From contig CAWIZO010000005.1 in assembly GCA_963840665.1 (NCBI GenBank), forward strand, positions 186,001 to 250,000: a stretch of 64,000 bases of DNA. The letters run 5' to 3'. A model generated the notes under the pieces. The model saw only the letters and a program-made list of their open reading frames with translations, had not been told where the DNA came from and did not search any database. The number at the start of each line of letters is the position of its first letter. Within the stretch, counting starts at the first letter, position 1. Below are positions 51,320 to 57,890 of the stretch, in pieces. Position numbers and translations under genes: made by a program. Source of the DNA: DATFTE01 sp963840665. Its GTDB lineage: Bacteria; Acidobacteriota; Terriglobia; Terriglobales; Acidobacteriaceae.

Positions 51320-51717
51320 ATGGCTGAATTGGTTCAATACTACGGAACGGGACGCCGCAAGACGGCGATCGCCCGCGTGTATCTGCGTCCTGGAAGCGGC
51401 GAGTTCAAAGTCAACGGCAAGCCTTTCGAGGTCAATATTTCGTGACTGAGTCTCAGCGGGTCAGCGCGAAACAGCCGCTGGCACTGACTGAGTCAACGGG
51501 GTCGTTCAACGTGGTGGCCAAAGTTTCCGGCGGCGGCGTCAACGGACAGGCTGATGCCGTGAAGCTCGGTATCGCCCGTGCCCTGATGCAGTTCAATCTC
51601 GAACTGCGCAAGAAGCTGAAGGCCGAGGGCATGGTGACGCGCGATTCCCGCGCCAAAGAGCGCAAGAAGTACGGTCAGAAGGGCGCGCGCAAGCGGTTCC
51701 AGTACACCAAGCGCTAA
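51320..51717 (+). CDS. rpsI: 30S ribosomal protein S9 (one frameshift)
   Basis: The frame from ATG 51320 reads MAELVQYYGTGRRKTAIARV and KVNGKPFE, then meets a stop at 51443. The next frame continues QYFVTESQRVSAKQPLAL to the expected S9 end KYGQKGARKRFQYTKR. One base is missing near 51430-51433; with it the protein has 132 aa, the normal length. S9 reaches into the ribosomal P site with its C-terminal KR tail and is essential, so a sequence error is far more likely than a real defect. Confidence 0.93.
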
Positions 51718-51718
51718 T

Positions 51719-51815
51719 CGGTCGTTGGTCGTTGGCCAAAACGAACGGCAAGATCGCGGAGAGTTTTCGTGAAACAGGGTTTTTGGCCAACGACCAAAGA
51801 CCAACGACGAAGGAC
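51719..51815. repeat. Inverted pair of heptamer arrays (GGTCGTT / CCAACGA)
   Basis: The left array 51719-51739 (GGTCGTT, GGTCGTT, GGCC) and the right array 51784-51815 (CCAACGA, CCAAAGA, CCAACGA, CGAAGGA) face each other between rpsI and rpsB. CGTTGGCCAAAA and TTTTGGCCAACG are exact complements. Confidence 0.7.
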
Positions 51816-51924
51816 AGTTTTTTAGGTGTTCAATTCTTCCCGTGCCTCGTGCGCGGGGACGGGAATGGCAATCCGGAGCAGCCCGCAAGGTGAGCGCCGG
51901 ATGCAGACCAAAAGAGGAGGTTAA

Positions 51925-52825
51925 TTGGCTAACATCACCATGAAGGAGTTGCTCGAAGCGGGCGTTCACTTCGGGCATCAGACGAAGCGCTGGAATCCTA
52001 AGATGAAGGAATACATCTTCGGAGAGCGCAACGGGATTTACATCATCGATCTGCAGAAGACGCTGAAGATGTTCAAGGAAGCGTCGAAATTTGTGCACGG
52101 ACCTGGCGGCCGAGGGCGGATCGTGCTCTTCGTGGGCACCAAGCGCCAGGCTCAGGATGCGATCGCCGAGGAGGCCACCCGCTGCGGCGGTACTACGTCA
52201 ATCAGCGCTGGCTGGGCGGACTGCTCACCAACTGGGTGACGGTGCAGAAGTCGGTGAAGCGGCTGAAGGAACTCGACGAGATGGCCACCGATGGCCGCTA
52301 CGAGTTGCTGCCGAAGAAAGAAGTCATCCAACTGGAGCGCGAGCGCAAGCACCTGCAGGCCAACCTGGCCGGCATCAAGAACATGTCACCGCTTGCCTGA
52401 CGCGATCTTCGTGATCGACTCGAACAAAGAGCAGATCGCTGTGCGCGAAGCGCGCAAGCTGGGCATTCCAGTGGTCGCCGTGGTGGACACGAATTGCGAT
52501 CCCAGCGAAGTGGACTACGTGATTCCGGGCAACGACGACGCGCTGCGTGCGATTCGCCTGTTTGCCTCGAAGATCGCCGACTCTGTCGTCGAAGGTTCGC
52601 AGGTCGCAACTGACAAGCAGACTGCAGATCTGGCAGCGATGGCGGGTGCGGCACGCGAAGCGCAAGCAACTGCGGATGCTGCCGCGGAAAACGGCGAAGC
52701 GCCTGCGGAAGCTAGCGCGCGAAGATATCAGCATGGAAGACGTGCTCGGTGGCGGCGTGCGCAAGGCTCCGGCCGCTGCGGCGGAAGACACCGATGTGCC
52801 GCAAGTGGAAACGCAAACGCACTAG
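51925..52825 (+). CDS. rpsB: 30S ribosomal protein S2 (three frameshifts)
   Basis: The start is TTG 51925 behind AGAGGAGG. Three frames join to one S2: MANITMKELLEAGVHFGHQT to EEATRCGG; from about 52190 (one base missing) YYVNQRWLGGLLTNWVTVQK to LAGIKNM; from about 52385 (one extra T) HRLPDAIFVIDSNKEQIAV to AAENGEAPAEAS; from about 52708 (one extra base) REDISMEDVLGGGVRK to the stop at 52825. The joined product has about 299 aa; the C-terminal Ala/Glu-rich extension is common in this phylum. S2 is essential for 30S function, so errors in the sequence are the likely cause. tsf follows, as in most bacteria. Confidence 0.93.
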
Positions 52826-52827
52826 AG

Positions 52828-52859
52828 CGGACGTCGGACTTCAGACCTCGGGCGTCAGC
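52828..52859. repeat. Heptamer array (GGACGTC/AGACCTC units)
   Basis: Units GGACGTC, GGACTTC, AGACCTC, GGGCGTC, AGC follow the rpsB stop codon. Similar units occur at 45180, 59461 (inside a gene) and 63019. Confidence 0.65.
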
Positions 52860-52944
52860 AAGACAACCCAAAGATCCGGGCTCAAGCCCCTTGAGGGAAT
52901 CAGACCCGCGCGGGTCGTCCGGCGCGGGTTAAATTTTGTAGGAA

Positions 52945-53043
52945 CGGTCGTTGGTCGTTCGTCTTTGGTCGTTGGCAAAGACAACATGATCGACGGCTGC
53001 AGAACAATCAAAGCCAACGACGAACGACCAAAGACCAAAGACT
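52945..53043. repeat. Inverted pair of heptamer arrays (GGTCGTT / CCAACGA)
   Basis: The left array 52945-52976 (GGTCGTT, GGTCGTT, CGTCTTT, GGTCGTT) and the right array 53012-53043 (CCAACGA, CGAACGA, CCAAAGA, CCAAAGA) are near-perfect complements around a 35-base spacer. The right arm ends 7 bases before the tsf start codon. Confidence 0.7.
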
Positions 53044-53049
53044 GATTTT

Positions 53050-53712
53050 ATGAGCACAACTACTGTGAATATTTCTGCAAGTCAAGTGAAAGAGCTCCGG
53101 GAAAAGACCGGAGCGCCCATGATGGACTGCAAGCAGGCCCTCACTGAAGCCAAAGGCGATATGGAGCAGGCGGTTATTGTCCTGCGCAAGAAAGGGGTCT
53201 CAGTTGCGGCCAAGAAGGCGACCCGTGTGACCAGCGAAGGCTCGGTGACCAGCTACATCCATGCCGGAGGCAAGATCGGCGTGTTGGTGGAAGTGAACTG
53301 CGAGAGCGATTTCGTGGCCCGCACTGAGGACTTCAAAGAACTCACGCATGACATCGCCATGCACATTGCGGCCAGCGATCCCAAGTTCGTCCGCAAGGAA
53401 GACGTGACGCCTGAGGACTTCGCGCGAGAGAAAGAGATTTACATCGCGCAGGCGGTGGCCAGCGGCAAGCCGCAGAATATCGCGGAAAAGATGGTTACCG
53501 GCAAAATGGAAAAGTTCTATGAGGAAGTCTGCTTGTACGAGCAGCCCTTCATCAAGGACCAGACGATGAGCATTGCGCAACTCATCGCCACCAAGATCGG
53601 CAAACTAGGCGAGAACATTGCCGTACGCCGGTTCGCGCGCTTCAAGGTAGGCGACGCCAACGCCACCATTGCGTTCACCACGGCGTCCGAAGAGGCTGGC
53701 GAGGCAAAGTAG
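53050..53712 (+). CDS. tsf: Elongation factor Ts
   Basis: A protein of 220 aa. N-terminal UBA-like domain (VKELREKTGAPMMDCKQALT) and the conserved core IGVLVEVNCESDFVARTEDF, followed by YEEVCLYEQPFIKD. EF-Ts exchanges nucleotide on EF-Tu in translation. The length matches short EF-Ts types with one core subdomain reduced. ATG 53050 lacks a ribosome site and stands right behind a heptamer array. Confidence 0.96.
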   Translation: MSTTTVNISASQVKELREKTGAPMMDCKQALTEAKGDMEQAVIVLRKKGVSVAAKKATRVTSEGSVTSYIHAGGKIGVLVEVNCESDFVARTEDFKELTHDIAMHIAASDPKFVRKEDVTPEDFAREKEIYIAQAVASGKPQNIAEKMVTGKMEKFYEEVCLYEQPFIKDQTMSIAQLIATKIGKLGENIAVRRFARFKVGDANATIAFTTASEEAGEAK

Positions 53713-53788
53713 CTAGTCGGGATTTAGCAGTTGGCCGGTAGCCTTTGGCCCCTTGGCGATTCGGTTAATTCCAAAAGGCACAGTTCAG

Positions 53789-53823
53789 GGTCTCAAAGAC
53801 AAAACTTTGAGACCTTGTTTTTT
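53789..53823 (+). terminator. Intrinsic terminator/attenuator between tsf and pyrH
   Basis: A perfect 10-bp stem GGTCTCAAAG (53789-53798) / CTTTGAGACC (53805-53814) with a 6-base loop and TTGTTTTTT tail. It ends only 24 bases before the pyrH start, with no room for a promoter between, so read-through or attenuation must supply pyrH. Confidence 0.8.
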
Positions 53824-53846
53824 AAAACCTGATAATCTTGAAAGCC

Positions 53847-54566
53847 ATGTCTGGCACGCCCATTTTCAAACGTATCCTGCTCAAAATATCCGGTGAAGCT
53901 CTGGCTGCCAATCAAGGCTTCGGCGTCGACGGTCCCCGCATTCATGAGATTGCGGCGGAAGTAGCGGACGTGCAATCGCTGGGGATTCAGATTGCGATCG
54001 TCGTAGGCGGAGGCAATTTCTTTCGCGGAGTCGCCGAGCAAGCCAAGAACATGGATCGCGTTTCGGCCGACCACATGGGCATGCTGGCCACGGTGATCAA
54101 CGCGCTGGCGCTTCAGGATGCGCTAGAGAAGCAAGGCGTGCACACGCGGGTGCAGACAGCCATCGAGATGAACCAGGTGGCGGAGCCCTTCATACGGCGG
54201 CGTGCGATCCGGCACCTGGAGAAGGGTCGCACGGTAATCTTCGCCGGGGGCACGGGGAATCCTTATTTCTCGACCGACACCGCGGCGTCGCTGCGTGCCA
54301 TGGAGATCAAAGCTGACGCCATCCTGAAAGCAACCAAAGTCGATGGCATCTACGACGCCGACCCGATGCTCGTAAAGGACGCCAAGAAGTTTGACGTGAT
54401 CTCGTACATGGACGTTCTGAAGAAGGGTCTGAAGGTGATGGACTCCACCGCCATCTCGCTCTGCAAAGACAACAATCTTCCCATCATCATCTTCAATCTG
54501 AATCAGCGGGGAAATATCAGGAAAGTCGTGGTCGGGGAAAAGATCGGCTCCTTGGTGAGCGCCTAA
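53847..54566 (+). CDS. pyrH: UMP kinase
   Basis: A protein of 239 aa from ATG 53847 (TTG 53838 is an alternative). Amino-acid-kinase fold: RILLKISGEALAANQGFGVD, IAIVVGGGNFFRGV, DHMGMLATVINALALQDALE, FAGGTGNPYFSTDTAASLRA, LKATKVDGIYDADP. It phosphorylates UMP to UDP and is normally hexameric, GTP-activated and UTP-inhibited. Conserved neighbourhood rpsB-tsf-pyrH-frr. Confidence 0.96.
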   Translation: MSGTPIFKRILLKISGEALAANQGFGVDGPRIHEIAAEVADVQSLGIQIAIVVGGGNFFRGVAEQAKNMDRVSADHMGMLATVINALALQDALEKQGVHTRVQTAIEMNQVAEPFIRRRAIRHLEKGRTVIFAGGTGNPYFSTDTAASLRAMEIKADAILKATKVDGIYDADPMLVKDAKKFDVISYMDVLKKGLKVMDSTAISLCKDNNLPIIIFNLNQRGNIRKVVVGEKIGSLVSA

Positions 54567-54669
54567 CCGATACCGTCCTGAGCTGGCCGAGCCGACGGTA
54601 ATCCGTGGTCCGGAGGTTTTCGCAGGTTTATAATGCGGGGTTTTGATTCTTCACCTACGGAGCTAATTT

Positions 54670-55245
54670 ATGGCTGATGCAGGCCCGTTACGAGACATCC
54701 GTGCACAATTGAAATCGCGAATGGAGAAGGCCGTCGAAGATTTCCGGCGCGAGATGGCGGCGACGCGAACCGGAAGGGCGTCGGTGCATATGCTCGACAC
54801 GGTCAACGTGGAATACTACGGCTCGCAAATGCCCTTGAATCAGATCGCGCAAGTGCACGCTCCGGAGCCACAATTGATTACCGTGCAGCCCTTCGATCCA
54901 ACTTCCCTGCCTGCGATTGAAAAAGCCATTCGCATAGCAGACCTGGGATTGAATCCCATGAACGATGGCAAACTGATTCGCGTGCCGGTGCCGCCTCTCA
55001 CCGAGGAACGCCGTAAAGATATGGTGAAGCACCTTCACAAGATTCTGGAAGAGCACCGCACGGCAATTCGTAACATCCGCCGCGATGGCAACGACGCTAT
55101 CAAGAAGGCGATGAAGGACAAGAAGATTACCGAGGATGACGAAAAGCGAGCGATGGACGAGATCCAGAAGCTCACCGACGACGAGATCAAGAAGATGGAA
55201 GACATGAGCAAGGCCAAAGAGAAAGAAGTGATGGAGATTAAATAG
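54670..55245 (+). CDS. frr: Ribosome recycling factor
   Basis: A protein of 191 aa, slightly longer than the usual 185. Two-domain RRF sequence: MEKAVEDFRREMAATRTGRA, YYGSQMPLNQIAQVHAPEPQ, FDPTSLPAIEKAIRIADLGL, PVPPLTEERRKDMVKHLHKI, RNIRRDGNDAIKKAMKD. With EF-G it splits post-termination ribosomes. TATAAT at 54629-54634 could be a -10 hexamer, but no -35 is seen. A terminator follows at 55283. Confidence 0.96.
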   Translation: MADAGPLRDIRAQLKSRMEKAVEDFRREMAATRTGRASVHMLDTVNVEYYGSQMPLNQIAQVHAPEPQLITVQPFDPTSLPAIEKAIRIADLGLNPMNDGKLIRVPVPPLTEERRKDMVKHLHKILEEHRTAIRNIRRDGNDAIKKAMKDKKITEDDEKRAMDEIQKLTDDEIKKMEDMSKAKEKEVMEIK

Positions 55246-55275
55246 TCGTTGGTCGTTCGTCTTTGGTCGTTGGTC
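55244..55275. repeat. Heptamer array (GTCGTTG units)
   Basis: Units GTCGTTG, GTCGTTC, GTCTTTG, GTCGTTG, GTCAG overlap the frr stop codon. Confidence 0.65.
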
Positions 55276-55282
55276 AGAACCT

Positions 55283-55307
55283 GCCGCGCTTTGCGCGGCT
55301 TTTCTTT
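55283..55307 (+). terminator. Intrinsic terminator of the frr operon
   Basis: Stem GCCGCGC (55283-55289) / GCGCGGC (55293-55299), 3-base loop, then TTTTCTTT. Confidence 0.75.
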
Positions 55308-55448
55308 GCGGCCGGTCAGGCGCAGGAGGCTTGGTGCTCGAGGAGGCCTCCGGCAATTTTCCGAAGCGTGGGTGCACCGGTACCTGAATTGCCGTAACCT
55401 AAACAAAATACACGTTATATAAGGCTGTCTCAGGACCGCCTTTTTCAT

Positions 55449-55496
55449 TTGACAATTGCACATTATTTCTGTAATTTCAGTAGTAACAGAAATTAC
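55449..55496 (+). promoter_or_regulatory. Promoter with overlapping operator for the GbsR-type gene
   Basis: TTGACA (55449-55454), 17-base spacer, TAATTT (55472-55477). Across and downstream of the -10 lie two interleaved inverted repeats: ATTTCTGT (55465-55472)/ACAGAAAT (55486-55493) and GTAATTTC (55471-55478)/GAAATTAC (55489-55496). The TTTCTGT/ACAGAAA half-sites recur at 56051-56070. Position over the -10 fits autorepression. Confidence 0.65.
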
Positions 55497-55500
55497 TGAC

Positions 55501-56034
55501 ATGACAACTCTCAGCTCAGTCCAACGGCAATACATCCTGCACTGGGGAGAAATGGGAACGCGCTGGGGAATTAATCGGACCGTCGCCCAGATCCATGCCT
55601 TGCTGTTCCTCTCCTCTAAGCCGTTACCTGCCGACGAAATCGCCGAAACCCTTGACGTTGCGCGATCGAATGTCAGCACGTCGATCCGCGAATTGGAAAG
55701 TTGGGGACTGGTGCGGCCTGTACATGTCTTGGGCGAGCGGCGGGAACATTACGAGTCCATGAAGGACGTCTGGGAGATGTTTCGCGTGATCGTGGAACAG
55801 CGTAAGCGGCGCGAGATGGATCCGACGACCCAGTTATTGCGGCGTTGTCTCGAAGAACTGAATCGCGAGGAAAGTCCAGACACCTACACGCGAGAGCGCC
55901 TGGAGGAGATGGCGGAATTCTTTGCCGGGGCAACGGCGGCCTATGAAGAGGTGAGTGCACTTTCTCCTGCGGCGTTGCGTGGCCTTTTGAAAGTGCGGGG
56001 AAAGATCCGCAAGCTGCTGCACTTGGGCCGGTAA
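55501..56034 (+). CDS. GbsR/MarR-family transcriptional regulator
   Basis: A protein of 177 aa from ATG 55501 (an earlier in-frame ATG at 55456 would lie within the promoter). Winged-helix pattern of the GbsR group: YILHWGEMGTRWGINRTVAQ, HALLFLSSKPLPADEIAETL, recognition helix region ARSNVSTSIRELESWGLV, then RREHYESMKDVWEMF and a C-terminal dimerisation helix. GbsR-type repressors in Bacillus respond to choline; here the effector is unknown. The gene has its own promoter overlapped by inverted repeats, a second similar site lies between it and the next genes, and both downstream genes encode membrane proteins that are probably its targets. Confidence 0.85.
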   Translation: MTTLSSVQRQYILHWGEMGTRWGINRTVAQIHALLFLSSKPLPADEIAETLDVARSNVSTSIRELESWGLVRPVHVLGERREHYESMKDVWEMFRVIVEQRKRREMDPTTQLLRRCLEELNREESPDTYTRERLEEMAEFFAGATAAYEEVSALSPAALRGLLKVRGKIRKLLHLGR

Positions 56035-56050
56035 AAATTTTTGCCCGATT

Positions 56051-56070
56051 GTTTCTGTTTGTACAGAAAC
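56051..56070. promoter_or_regulatory. 20-bp palindromic operator
   Basis: GTTTCTGTttgtACAGAAAC is a perfect palindrome with a 4-base centre, 24 bases before the start codon of the next gene. It shares half-sites TTTCTGT/ACAGAAA with the site over the promoter at 55465-55493. The most likely ligand is the adjacent GbsR-type regulator. Confidence 0.65.
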
Positions 56071-56093
56071 GACTGAATGTAGGAGGTGCTGTT

Positions 56094-56516
56094 ATGACCG
56101 GAATGATCCTGGCAATCCGCGTGGCTGGAGGAATTCATCTGGCGATCATTGCCGCCAATGTACCTCTCCCGGGCAAGTTAAAGGTGCGACAACATCTTGC
56201 GGAAGTGCCGAACTTTATTCGGCAGATCTTCTTCGTGCACTGGCTCTACATCGTCCTTGTGCTCGGGCTCTTCAGCGCGTTGTGTCTGTTTTTCCCGGCG
56301 GAATTGGCGGGTGGCAGCTTGCTGGGGCGGTTTCTAAGCGGCTACATGGCAGTCTTCTGGCTGCTGCGGATCGTGTTGCAGGTGACGTATTACGACCGCG
56401 GAGTCCGGCGCGAGAACCCTTTGCTCGATGGGATGTATCTGGCGGCTCTGATCGTGTTGAGCATCATTTTTTCCCTCGCAGCCCTGGGAGGGGGTAGTTA
56501 TGTTTTCGGTAGATGA
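56094..56516 (+). CDS. Integral membrane protein of unknown function
   Basis: A protein of 140 aa with about four membrane helices (MILAIRVAGGIHLAIIAANV, FVHWLYIVLVLGLFSALCLF, RFLSGYMAVFWLLRIVLQV, MYLAALIVLSIIFSLAAL). Start ATG 56094 behind AGGAGGTG. A loop holds YYDRGVRRENPLLDG. I do not recognise a named family. It follows the palindromic operator and overlaps the YndJ-like gene by 17 bases, so the two are translated together and are probably partners under the GbsR-type regulator. Confidence 0.72.
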   Translation: MTGMILAIRVAGGIHLAIIAANVPLPGKLKVRQHLAEVPNFIRQIFFVHWLYIVLVLGLFSALCLFFPAELAGGSLLGRFLSGYMAVFWLLRIVLQVTYYDRGVRRENPLLDGMYLAALIVLSIIFSLAALGGGSYVFGR

Positions 56517-57543
56517 CGAACGCTGGACCAGCACAGTGAGTCTTGCAGGAGCACTTGTCTGGGCGTCGTTGGCAGCATTGGCAGGAAGGGGCCGGGCTCC
56601 GCTCGGAGTCATTGAGTTACTGTTTCTGTTTGCGCCTCTGGTGGTTGTACCTCTCGGGCTGGCGTTGATCGGCACGGTCTCGACACCAGGCCTGACTCCG
56701 GTCGAGCAGGCCGCGCGTGCAGCACAGCCGTTGGCAGCGCTCAGCTTGCTGCTAGCATTTTGGCGAGGACCGGGAACAGTCGCCGGACTTCTGGCTATCC
56801 CGTGGGCGATGGTATGCGGTGCGGTTGCGGTTTCGGGTTTGAATGGATTACGGACTCGCATCTCGCTACCAACGATCGTAAGTGGCATCGCTCGAATTGA
56901 TCTGGGCGTAGCGGCAGCCTTCGTGCTAGTGTCACGATTCGGCATTCCCGTGCGATTTCAGGAGCCGATCGTTTTACTGACGGCCGTTCACTTTCACTAC
57001 TCCGGATTTGCAACATCGGCGATTGCTCTCGCTGGATTGAGTTTTGCAGACCGTTCGCGGACTCACCGACGGTCGTGGCAACTCGTCGCTCTTGCAGTGG
57101 CCGTGCTTCCGTTTTGCCTGGCGGCCGGCTTTGTGATTTCTCCGATCCTGAAAGTTGTGTCTGCGGTTGTCTTCTCCTCGGCTGTAGCCGCTCTCGCTTT
57201 TCTGTTGCTGCTTGAATCCACAGACTTCTATTCGCGCACAGCGCGAATCTTCATTGGGATGGCGGGAGCGTCTATCGCGACAGGAATGGCACTCGCGGCG
57301 ACCTACGCTGTTGGTGAATATCTGCATTACAACTGGCTGACCATTCCGCGCATGGCGAGCACTCACGGCTGGATGAATGCACTCGGTTTTGCGATGCCGG
57401 CTCTGCTGGGTTGTCTCGCCGAATTGAGGTCGCAAAAAGGAGGCTTGCTAGGTTCGGGCCTCTCGCCGTCGCGGGATCGCGGAGTTCACCGCGTGGAAAT
57501 CACTCGACCCAGATTCATCGCACGCGATTTCTACGATCTCTGA
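56500..57543 (+). CDS. YndJ-like polytopic membrane protein
   Basis: A protein of 347 aa with about eight to nine membrane segments. The pattern PLGLALIGTVSTPGLTP, LLAFWRGPGTVAGLLAIPWA, VHFHYSGFATSAIALAG and MASTHGWMNALGFAMPALLG matches the YndJ family, known mainly from Bacillus and without defined function. Conserved His in HFHYSGF and THGWMNALGF within the membrane suggests metal or haem binding, or a proton path; this is inference. It starts inside the end of the preceding membrane gene (17-base overlap). Confidence 0.75.
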   Translation: MFSVDDERWTSTVSLAGALVWASLAALAGRGRAPLGVIELLFLFAPLVVVPLGLALIGTVSTPGLTPVEQAARAAQPLAALSLLLAFWRGPGTVAGLLAIPWAMVCGAVAVSGLNGLRTRISLPTIVSGIARIDLGVAAAFVLVSRFGIPVRFQEPIVLLTAVHFHYSGFATSAIALAGLSFADRSRTHRRSWQLVALAVAVLPFCLAAGFVISPILKVVSAVVFSSAVAALAFLLLLESTDFYSRTARIFIGMAGASIATGMALAATYAVGEYLHYNWLTIPRMASTHGWMNALGFAMPALLGCLAELRSQKGGLLGSGLSPSRDRGVHRVEITRPRFIARDFYDL

Positions 57544-57675
57544 ATAGGTTAGCGAGTATGGCGGTTTTGCATACAACCTTTGCACCTTCCCAGGAAACTT
57601 AAAATACTGCCGCTATTCGTGACTCTCTGGCTTTCGAGCGAATTCATTTGTGAAATCTGAAACCGGAGTTTCTTA

Positions 57676-57843
57676 ATGCATTATGTTGCAAAGCGTTACC
57701 GGAAGTCGGCTCTCGAGCGGCTGTTCAGTTTGGTTGTTCTGGCGATCCTGGCGGGAATTCTTGGCGGCGGACTGGTCGGATTTGCTACGTATCACAGGGT
57801 TCCTTCTCCTGCAACATCCTCAACCTCTGTCAATGGGCAATAG
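57676..57843 (+). CDS. Small single-pass membrane protein
   Basis: A protein of 55 aa from ATG 57676, preceded by CGGAG at a suitable distance. A basic N-terminus (MHYVAKRYRKSALERL) is followed by one membrane helix (FSLVVLAILAGILGGGLVGF) and a short Ser/Pro/Thr tail. The arrangement would put the tail outside. It lies 47 bases ahead of the molybdopterin oxidoreductase and could anchor it, but no family was recognised and a chance open frame cannot be ruled out. Confidence 0.5.
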   Translation: MHYVAKRYRKSALERLFSLVVLAILAGILGGGLVGFATYHRVPSPATSSTSVNGQ

Positions 57844-57890
57844 ACGGTCTCTAATCCCGGCGGCAAAATAACCTTATAATTCAGGCAGAC

